Origin: Podarcis raffonei
Taxonomy: Eukaryota; Chordata; Lepidosauria; Squamata; Lacertidae
Length of the DNA: 64,000 nucleotides
Direction of reading: 5' to 3'
Assembly: GCF_027172205.1 (NCBI RefSeq)
Contig: NC_070614.1
Location: 32,602,001-32,666,000, forward strand
Shown here: in pieces, positions 55,973 to 64,000 of the stretch
Layout: the number at the start of each line of letters is the position of its first letter
How positions within the stretch are numbered: the stretch's first letter is position 1
The notes under the pieces: generated by a model
What the model saw: only the letters and a program-made list of their open reading frames with translations
Told to the model about the DNA's origin: nothing
Database searches by the model: none
Made by a program: the position numbers and the translations under genes

Positions 55973-57345
55973 CTTTTTTTTATAAATATTTATTAAAGTT
56001 TTAAACACAAACATATAATCACACAATACAAAATAAAAAATTAACAAACTAAAGAAAAAAAGTGAGAAAAAACACACATAGAAAAAGTATATATAAAAAG
56101 GAAAATATCATAATAACAAAATATAAGAAAGAAAACAGATAAAATTCAAAATTAACTCCATCTTTCAATAGTCCTTAGTCTCATTTCCTTAATTCTTTGA
56201 CCTCCTCACACCTCCCCTTTTGTATTCCCATTTAAAAAGTCCTTTCAGCAAATCCTTACCCTCTACCATTTTTCATAGCTCAATATCATCACCTATTGTA
56301 AATATATATTTTAACCGTTATCAATCCATACTTGCATATTCTTGTAAAACTTTTTACCAATACCACTTATTTTCCATCCAACATCATTTTAACATTCCTT
56401 AATTTTACAGTATTTCTGCAAGTAGTCTTTAAATTTCTTCCAATCTTCTTCCACCAACTCTTCTCCCTGGTCACGGATTCTGCCAGTCATTTCTGCCAGT
56501 TCCATATAGTCCATCACCTTCATCTGCCATTCTTCCAGGGTGGGTAAATCTTGTGTCTTCCAATACTTGCAATGAGTATTCTTCCTGCTGTTGTTGCATA
56601 CATAAAAAAAGTTCTGTCCTTCTTTGGCACCAATTGGCCGACAATGCCCAAGAGGAAGGCCTCTGGTTTCTTCAGAAAGGTATATTTAAATACCTTTTTA
56701 AATTCATTGTATATCATTTCCCAGAAGGCCTTAATCTTTGGGCATGTCCACCAAAGGTGAAAGAATGTACCTTCAGTTTCTTCACATTTCCAACATTTAT
56801 TATCGGGCAAGTGATAGATTTTTGCGAGCTTGACTGGTGTCATGTACCACCTGTATACCATTTTCATAATATTCTCTCTTAAAGCATTACATGCCGTAAA
56901 TTTCATACCTGTGTTCCACAACTGTTCCCAGTCAGCAAACATAATATTATGTCCAACATCCTGTGCCCATTTAATCATAGCAGATTTAACCGTTTCATCT
57001 TGAGTATTCCATTTTAACAGCAAGTTATACATTCTTGAAAGTATCTTAGTTTTGGGATCTAACAGTTCTGTTTCCAACTTTGATTTTTCCACCTGGAAGC
57101 CAATTTTTTTGTCCAAATTATATACCTCTCTTATTTGATAATAGTGAAGCCAATCTCGCACTCTATCTTTTAATTTCTCAAAACTCTGCAATTTCAATTT
57201 ATCTCCTTCTTGCTCCAAAATCTCCCAATATTTTGGCCACTTGGCCTCCATATTGAGCCTTTTTTGAGCTTTTGCCTCCATTGGTGACAACCACCTTGGG
57301 GTTTTATTTTCAAGTAAGTCTTTATATCGTATTCAGACATTAAAC
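55973..57345 (-). mobile_element. L1 LINE 3' fragment with exact target duplication
   Basis: The minus strand encodes the L1 ORF2 C terminus (NKCWKCEETEGTFFHLWWTC, WEMIYNEFKKVF) over about 250 codons, then a long A-rich 3' UTR ending in poly-A (poly-T at 55973 on the plus strand). The 19-base duplication CATTAATACCGAATGTTCT flanks it at 55954-55972 and 57346-57364. It is 5' truncated, and the open tail suggests a recent insertion. Confidence 0.95.
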
Positions 57346-57479
57346 CATTAATACCGAATGTTCTAACACACCTTCAAATCAGTAGTGTCTGTTTTCTCCC
57401 AATAAGAGGAGCAACTGCCACAGTCCTATAAAAAGAGTACTGAAAACTGGAATTAAATCATTTAATGGAGCCTTCACTA

Positions 57480-57888
57480 ACTGCAGAACTTGCCCAAACT
57501 CACAAACATCGACTACATTTCCCAGCACGCACTTCGCTAAGCAGTTCGGAGTGCAGGACATCAAAAAGTGGAATGCGATCTAAAAAAATAAATAAATCCA
57601 TTTTCTAGGATGCCTCCGCCGAACCATAAGTAGCACAAAGCGCTTTGGCTGCCTAAGATCGGACTTCATTTCCCAGCATGCCCACGGAATGAAGGATGGA
57701 AACGGGGGAAGTGATTCCCCTCCACCACCACCAGAAAACTACGTTTCCCAGCGTGCTGAGGGTTGTCGAGTGTGTGACGTCGCTCCGTCTGTCAGAGTTG
57801 GATTTTCGCGCGAAAAAAAATAGAAAGGTTTGCAAAGCGGCAGAGAGAGAGAGAGACAGCGATATCGACGTTGCAGAGGCTCGTGCAG
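57480..57888 (+). promoter_or_regulatory. LIG1: LIG1 promoter and untranslated exon 1
   Basis: Three ZNF143/Staf-type sites of the ACTACATTTCCCAGCATGC type lie at 57512-57530, 57663-57681 and 57738-57756, a CRE TGACGTCG at 57775-57782, and a palindromic E2F site TTTTCGCGCGAAAA at 57803-57816. A splice donor (GTGCAG then GTAACT) ends exon 1 at 57888. E2F control is expected for a replication ligase. No TATA box. Confidence 0.75.
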
Positions 57889-59568
57889 GTAACTGTCGCG
57901 TGCAGGCCGCTGAAGGAACCTTCGCAACGAGGGGGGAGGGGCGGGGTAAAGTTTTGGCGGGAATTCACTGGGCAGCGCGAGACAGAGAGTGGGGCCCCCC
58001 CTTTCGCGAGGGGGGAATGGCGGGAATGTGGCAACCCCTCCCCCCACCCCAGTTCTCCAAGGAGGCGCCCCCTCACCTGCCCCTTTTTTCTTCTTACTCT
58101 TCTTCCCAGGGACCCAAGAGGCCGTCGGGTATTATTCTCTTTGGCTCCCATCACCCCCACCATCACCTCCGTTGGAGGTGGCTGCTGAGGGGGGCGGCCT
58201 ATACCTTTCACCTCCTCTGCTCCTCTCAGTGAATTGGGTTCTTTAAACGAAAAACGGTTTATTCGTTCGTTGTTTGTCTCATTCGCCGTTATGAGGGCGG
58301 CGTTTTTCTATCTCTCCCCTCCCCCCCCCCGCACGCCTTTCTTCAACAGAAGATGAGGCGACGTTTGTTCATACAAAATGAAGGGGCTCAGGCAGAGATA
58401 CTATCGTGCCAACAAGGGCCAACCAGCCTGTTCATGGTGAAAGAAACAAATCCTGCCACATCCAGAGTTCTGTTTCTTGGTCATTTAAAATGTGGCAGGA
58501 CACGAGAAACTAGATAAAACTGTGGGGCACGTGAGACGCCTGTTTGGGTGCTGAGGTTCCTGCGCTTTCAAAAGTTAGGAAGGAGAGGAAAGCCTCTCTT
58601 GCTGAAGTTTCTCCTTTTCCACAACTTTTAAAGGCACAGGGACCCTGTCCCTGCTTTCTATCAGGCAGCATATGTAGCAGCTACAAGGAGTTTTGCCTAC
58701 TGTGTTTTTTGTAAGTCGATTAATCTTAAGAGGTCTAGCATTTCTCTGCTATGCAGCTGAAGCACAAGGATGTTCCTCTGGACCCTGAAAAAGACATGGC
58801 ACCAGATAATGTAGCTTCTCCGCTGTCCCTTTTGCTTCACAGATCTTTCCTTTTTTTAGGTTACATGCTCTTGGCTGTGTAGTGCCACAGAAAGTGTTTC
58901 AACATAATTTCTTTTTTAAAAGAAAGCCTTATCAATTTCACACACATATCTTCAGCAGCTGCCATCCCCTTCTATCCTGTCCTGTGGCACACAGTACTAC
59001 GAGGGATTTACAGGAGGACTGCACACACACATACAAAATTGTAGTTGGGGTGTTTTATGCACAGTTGAGTAAAACAGTTCTAATCCATGTTAGTGACGGG
59101 GGATATAAAATCGTTAGCTAGTACAGTAGTCGTTCTTGATTAGTTCACTATATACATGTATGATTACGTGTAGAAGGGTGCACAAGTTAGCTGCATTCCC
59201 CCCCCCTTTCCTATTTAAATTCATTTTAGTCTCAAGGACTACTGGGGCCAAGTGACCCTTCAGGAAGTGTTCTCCTTCTTTTTCCTAAGGTGCCTTTGTC
59301 AGTCCCTCGCCAACTCCATCCTCTCTTTTTTTGTACCTAGTGAAAGGGTTGTGGAGGCTCACAGCACTGTCTCTCAGCTGACAAAGTTTGGTGCATCCTA
59401 GGAGGGAACTGGAACTGGAACTGTAACTGTGGAGACACTTGTGTCTTGTGAACCAGACAGCTGTGTCTCATAAGACTAGCTATTCATACTATGCTTTTGG
59501 GTTTCCTCCACAGTACAAGTATGTATATGTGAATGTTTGAGGTGTCGTGTATACTCCGTAGCATGCTC

Positions 59569-59603
<35 letters not shown>

Positions 59604-59931
59604 TTTCTAATTGTCATATCACAATGACTTGGAATGGATATCAACACTTAAAGCAAGATCATGAAAAATATAAAGTACTGCATCTTGAGATGGATTAATA
59701 TTTATATTTTATTTGTCTGAACTTTAAAATCAACCCAGATGAGGTCTTGCCATACTTCTGGGAGTAGCTCAGGCTCCAACTAATGCATGACTTGTTTGTT
59801 CATCTGCTTCCTCTTTTCATTTTTATCAGCTATAGCCCATGAGAGGATAGAATCTAACAACCTGTTCCATGAACCCCACTTGTGCTCTCTTTGCCTTGTG
59901 GAAGAGGCCAGCTGAGTTGTTATTCTGACAG
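57889..59931 (+). other. LIG1 intron 1
   Basis: The first 250 bases are a C/G-rich continuation of the CpG island. The rest is unique with an (AT)n run at 59571-59600. Open frames in the CpG part have no support. Confidence 0.5.
59571..59600. repeat. (AT)n microsatellite
   Basis: Fifteen AT units. Confidence 0.95.
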
Positions 59932-59982
59932 CAGGTTCAGTACTACCCTTATGCAAATCTGCACAATGCAAAGCACTATAAG
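59932..59982 (+). CDS. LIG1: LIG1 exon 2 with the start codon
   Basis: Acceptor TTCTGACAG (or CAGCAG at 59934); ATG 59966; ends ...ACTATAAG before GTAAGC in phase 2, inside the PIP box (MQSTI-R). Confidence 0.7.
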
Positions 59983-62900
59983 GTAAGCATCACTTTGGAA
60001 TGTGGGAATGAGGAGAACTTCCCCCCCCCAAATGTTCAAACATAGAAATTGGCAACTTGGTGAAATGTTTCCTTGTCAAATATTTTTTGCTGGGCTGAAC
60101 AGTGTGATCGTTCTTTAGAGCAGGTATTGTCAGCCTTTTCACACCCAATACCCGCTTTTAACCCAGACATGCATTTGGGGACCCATTTCTTAATCTTTTA
60201 CCATACATTTGCACGTTGGTAGTTTTCCTGTAGCAACCCACCTTGGATCAGGCCACAACCCACTGGTGGGTTCCAACCCACCAGTACTGTGTGCATGGTT
60301 CTCATTCTCCCTATTTTTATCCTCACAACAACCCTGTGTGGTAGGTCAAGCTGAGAGAGACTAGTTGGCCCAAGGTCACTTAGCAAGTTTCATGACTGCA
60401 TGGGAGGACTTGAACCCTGCTCTCCTAGTTCCTAGTCTGCCACTCTAACCACTCCACCACCACTGACTTGCCATGTATCATCATGCGTACTATATCTGCC
60501 TAAGATACCCATGTAATAATATGTGACTCTATTGGGTATTGGGGGGAGCTATTGGCTTTTTGAACAGCCAGAAGTACTGATAACCTCAGTCCTGTTGTTG
60601 AAAGAAGTGGGTGAACTCTGCCGCCAGGAGTAGAGGAAGATAACAGACATAACCATATTTACTTGTATCTGGGCAGATCATTCTTCCAGCCCCTGGCACA
60701 AACAAAGCCTGGAAAAGAAGCAGCAGAGAAGAAGCACCTGGAAGAGGAGCCTGCCCCCAAAAGGTAAGTCACATTGGGGTATGCACTGGTATATGGACAA
60801 AACTGTACACTACTCCCCTTTTTAATGCAGTTTGAAACAATCAGGATGCAAAATTTTCACAGAATACCAGATTCCACACATGCACAATAAAATCTGCTGA
60901 AGACCAGTGCTTTTAAGTAAGAGCCTTTTGGTTTTACTCTTACAATGCAGTGCTACTTTGGTTCTCAAACTTAATCCATTCCAGAAATCTGTTCCAAAAC
61001 CAAAGCATTCCAAAACCAAGGTGTGCTTTCCCATAGAAAGTAATACAAAACAGATCAATCCGTTCCAGACTTTTAAAAACAACCTCTAAAACAGCAATTT
61101 AACATGAATTTTACTATCTAACGAGACCATTGATCCATAAAATAAAAGCAATAATCAATATACTGTACTATAAAATAAATAAGACAGTATTGTAGTTGAT
61201 AAAAATAAAAATTACTTTTTTTCTTACCTGCACTGATGATAGTCATTGTTTGGATGGGGGACTTTTATCCATTTCCGCAGTCACACAATCCATCAGTAGC
61301 TGAACTGGGTTCCACACAGTCACAAAAACAAGTGAACTGAAAAAGCCTCAAAAACAAAAATGCAAAATAAATAGCAAAAACAAAAGCGCCAAACTTAATC
61401 TATTTCGGAAGTCCATTTGACTTCTGAAATGTTCAAAAACTAAGGCACATCTTCTGATTAGTGCAGGTGCCCTGGAAACAATAGCCGACAGCTGGGTTTT
61501 CGGTGTTTAAGAACCAAGGCGTTTGAGAACCAAGGTACCACTGTATTTTCTCAAAATATTTAAAATGCATTTAATGATATTAGATAAATACACGTGAAGA
61601 AGTACAAATTAGGAACAGTGTTAATGTAAAACAATTTTATACTTCCAAGCAGCACTTTTCAATTCTACCACGTTTCTCTCTCAGAAGTAAAGAAGCTTTA
61701 ATTGCTGCTATTACATTTATATCCCACTTTTTAAGATAACAGATTTCTTGTTGAAGCTAAAAATGAAATTTAAAGGAAAACCAAAAATACTGTTCAGCAA
61801 TCCAATATGGTCATTATCTGTCTAAATATGAAATATATTTTTATTGGTTTGCTATTTTAATTTTTGTTATAATTATGTCATGGGTTGTGTTATGTTATTA
61901 TAGAGCGGGAGCATTTATCATTCCAACACTGAAAAGAGTTGACCCTCTTAGAAGGTTGGTAAGGAACTGTATCATGTGATGGACAAGAGCATTCCAAAGC
62001 AGTTAGAATCGGTTAGGAGAAAGCTGCAATCCAATAAACTCTTGCCTATCCATAGGGCTTAATTCTGAGTAGAGAAGTGTAGTCCAAGTAGCATGAAATA
62101 AAACAGGAGAATATGGAAAGAGAGACTTCACAGGTGTTTTAGTGTCAGGATTTAATGTAACTATTAACATGAACAAGTTTGTTTGTTCTTTTATTTACTG
62201 TTTGCTTTTTCACTTTTTATGTACAACTTCCTTGACATTGATATAAGAATCAGAGACCCAGGGTGTACATTTTGATTTAATTATGTTTCAAATATTAATG
62301 GCATCTAATGCTTAGAAAGATAGAATGCATCACTGAATAGTTTTTATGTGTGGTTCCTGTGTGCCTATATTTTATAACCCCTGTGCTCTCTAGGCCATAA
62401 ACAAAAAACCCTATCTAACCTTGAAAGTTGCACAAATGGTTATGTTGTTCTAGTTAACATCAGAGTGTAAATCCAAACATCTCAATGAAGCTTCCTGAAA
62501 TGTCCCAGGGACAAGGGAAGTGAGATAGGAACTGGAATGTAAACAACCCTTCTAAAGGCCTGGTTGCCAAGGAAATGGTGATAGAAATGCATCATTTGAG
62601 ACCAAATAGCCAGGACACTCTTGGGCTATCTCAAGGTGTTTGCAGGGGTGAATATATAGAACCATATATGTTTTACTTGTCGTGTAACCTTTCTTGATGT
62701 ATGTAGAAGGATGTTTATGTTTTGAGAATGCTTAGGTGTTTTATGACTCTTTGTGTGCTGTGCCTATAAAACCCTTGTTTTAATTCTTCTCATGGCAGAC
62801 CTTCTTAAGTGGTGGTTTGACTAGAATAGCCACATTCATTTGGTCCTTTTGCAATAGTATCTAATAAACTCCAAGTCCCTAACTGGATCTGCTGAATCTT

Positions 62901-64000
62901 GCTGTAATTCTCTTGGTTCCGTGTTTTATTTAAAAGTTGTCCCCTCACCTGGGTAACGAACAAGTGGTGTAGAAGTAAATTCTTGCCACACCATCAATTC
63001 TTTTTTCCTCTTCACAATGTGCCTGAAGTGTAATTGCTACCTAAACCTCTCTGCTAGAACTTTTGCTCCTGCTCTTTGCTGATGGCACATAAACTAGAAT
63101 GGATTTTGGAATGAATCCAGCTCAAAGAGTCCACATTAGGGATGGATGATTGGCTTGTGCATACATGGGAGAGCCTGTATGGTATAGAGGTTAGAGTTTT
63201 GGATTAGGACTGTAGAGATCCAAATTCAGATGCCCATTCAGCAATAAAGGTCACTTCATTAATTTGGGCCAGTAATTATCTCTCAGCCTAACCTACCTTA
63301 TATGGCTGTTGTGAGTATAAAATGATTGAGGAAGACTATGTTTGCCAACTTGAGGTCTTTGGAGGAAAGTTGGGGTTAATAATAATAGGTCCAGTTGTTC
63401 TGTTGCTAAGCAATCTGTCTCTTTTCAGGAAACCTGTAGATTCCGAACCACAGGTAAATGGTACAACACACCATGCAAATTCCCCAGTGAATACTGCAGC
63501 CCCAAAAACCACCTCCATTATTAAAAGTGAAGAGGATTCTGGGAAACCAAAACAAAAGGATACAGAGGCAGATAATAACAAGCAGGTAGGCCCCCTTTCT
63601 GACATGCCCTGATCTTCGAATAACTATTCATGCAGAAATCAATCCATCTCTGAAAACTGTAGTTCAGGTCTTGCAGCCCTGGTCTTTTGGGTGTAATTTC
63701 AGTTTCCAGCAACTTAGTGTATTTAGGGTGCCCTGGTTCATCACTATGTATAAAGACTGCTACATCCCCCTTTCACCCTCAAAACCGCATCCTTTGTAGT
63801 GCCTCTTTCATTTCAACATTAAATTGATTCTCAGGTAGTTTTCTTGTCCTGCCCAGCTCCAAGAATGCAACACTTTTATTTGGAGTTATTTCTTCTGCCG
63901 ACACCTTTTTACTGTGCAGTTCTGCCTTTTTAGGTTTCTGACTGTGTTCCTGAGCAAAAGATTCCTGCGCAGAGCACCTCACAAAGCACCAGCCCAGCTA
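59966..64000 (+). CDS. LIG1: DNA ligase 1, N-terminal exons (partial)
   Basis: Exons 59966-59982 (coding part), 60677-60763, 63429-63585 and 63934 to the window end join in frame and begin MQSTIRSFFQPLAQTKPGKE. QSTIRSFF is a PCNA-interacting PIP box (Q-x-x-I-x-x-F-F), matching the start of vertebrate DNA ligase 1 (MQRSIMSFF in human). The rest is the Lys/Glu/Pro-rich, low-order N-terminal region typical of LIG1 (AAEKKHLEEEPAPKRKPVDS, SIIKSEEDSGKPKQKD), poorly conserved in sequence. LIG1 seals Okazaki fragments and repair nicks in the nucleus; its catalytic domain lies beyond the window. An in-frame ATG at 59951 could give five extra residues. Other PIP-box proteins are possible, but promoter type, exon layout and neighbour favour LIG1. 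Confidence 0.75.
60300..60480 (-). mobile_element. CORE/MIR SINE, minus strand
   Basis: The plus strand reads TATTTTTATCCTCACAACAA, GGCCCAAGGTCACTTAGCAA, GGACTTGAACCCTGCTCTCC and CCACTCTAACCACTCCACCA, the reverse complement of MIR from tail to tRNA head. Confidence 0.85.
60677..60763 (+). CDS. LIG1: LIG1 exon 3
   Basis: The exon is 87 bases, phase 2 to phase 2, acceptor CTGGGCAG, donor GTAAGT. It codes SFFQPLAQTKPGKEAAEKKH and LEEEPAPK. Confidence 0.75.
60948..61543. mobile_element. Tigger/pogo-like MITE, second subfamily
   Basis: CAGTGCTACTTTGGTTCTCA ... TGAGAACCAAGGTACCACTG: inverted termini with a TA on the right side and a decayed one on the left. About 600 bases, no transposase. Confidence 0.78.
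61544..63179 (+). other. Part of LIG1 intron 3, no exon recognised
   Basis: Unique sequence with a partial palindromic repeat at 62022-62083. A segment near 61904-61954 has splice-like edges but does not fit the phase needed and resembles no known LIG1 piece. Confidence 0.4.
63180..63330 (+). mobile_element. Worn CORE/MIR SINE
   Basis: Head GGTATAGAGGTTAGAGTTTT and tRNA-like body, then ACCTTATATGGCTGTTGTGA and GTATAAAATG, the MIR order on the plus strand, ending just before LIG1 exon 4. Confidence 0.7.
63429..63585 (+). CDS. LIG1: LIG1 exon 4
   Basis: The exon is 157 bases, phase 2 to phase 0, acceptor CTCTTTTCAG, donor GTAGGC. It codes RKPVDSEPQVNGTTHHANSP and continues to DTEADNNKQ. Confidence 0.75.
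63934..64000 (+). CDS. LIG1: LIG1 exon 5, cut by the window end
   Basis: Acceptor GCCTTTTTAG, phase 0; reads VSDCVPEQKIPAQSTSQSTS and stays open to the edge. Confidence 0.55.

Noticed and set aside
57696-58232. Overlapping open frames on both strands in the LIG1 CpG island
   Set aside because: They are products of G/C-rich sequence, overlap promoter sites and run through the exon 1 donor.
61904-61954. Possible extra LIG1 exon
   Set aside because: Edges look splice-like, but the phase does not fit between exons 3 and 4, which already join in frame.

Overview
The window looks like nuclear DNA of a squamate reptile, probably a lizard. It carries a Sauria-type tRNA SINE, BovB (RTE) LINEs, L2, CR1 and L1 LINEs, CORE/MIR SINEs and many pogo/Tigger-like, hAT-like and mariner-type MITEs. 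The host genes are split by introns with ordinary GT-AG sites. Species and chromosome cannot be read from the sequence.

Layout. (1) 1-7275: a nearly unmutated Ty3/Gypsy (chromovirus, Sushi-like) LTR retrotransposon lies on the minus strand at 121-6697. It has a 5-bp target duplication (GGTAC) and sits inside an older, broken tyrosine-recombinase retrotransposon with an SGNH-hydrolase-like region. (2) 10163-25288, plus strand: a butyrophilin-like gene of seven coding exons (signal peptide, one V-set Ig domain, membrane segment, three small coiled-coil exons, PRY-SPRY/B30.2). The exons join in frame to 418 residues. No IgC exon is present, and the small-exon region has been duplicated in tandem and then filled with transposons, including an L2 LINE with two frameshifts. 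(3) 25289-41461: mostly repeats (MITEs, Sauria SINEs, BovB, CR1, short palindromes) plus one orphan CpG-rich block near 35 kb. (4) 41576-47310, plus strand: a SCAN zinc-finger gene with an extended, capsid-like SCAN exon, a worn KRAB-like exon and a terminal exon with only two good C2H2 fingers. A BovB copy with an open reverse-transcriptase frame lies in its first intron. (5) 51878-54307, plus strand: a two-exon SWIM-finger gene of the ZSWIM1/3/9 group, probably ZSWIM9, behind a CpG-rich presumed promoter. (6) 57480-64000, plus strand: promoter and first five exons of what is most likely DNA ligase 1 (LIG1). The PIP box is split by an intron, and the promoter has a palindromic E2F site, three ZNF143/Staf-type sites and a CRE.

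The host genes do not form one pathway: an immune-type surface receptor, a SCAN zinc-finger regulator, a MULE-derived SWIM protein and a replication ligase. The LIG1 neighbourhood supports the ZSWIM9 assignment, because from memory these two genes are also neighbours in human. The rest is ordinary squamate repeat landscape, with several instructive nested insertions.
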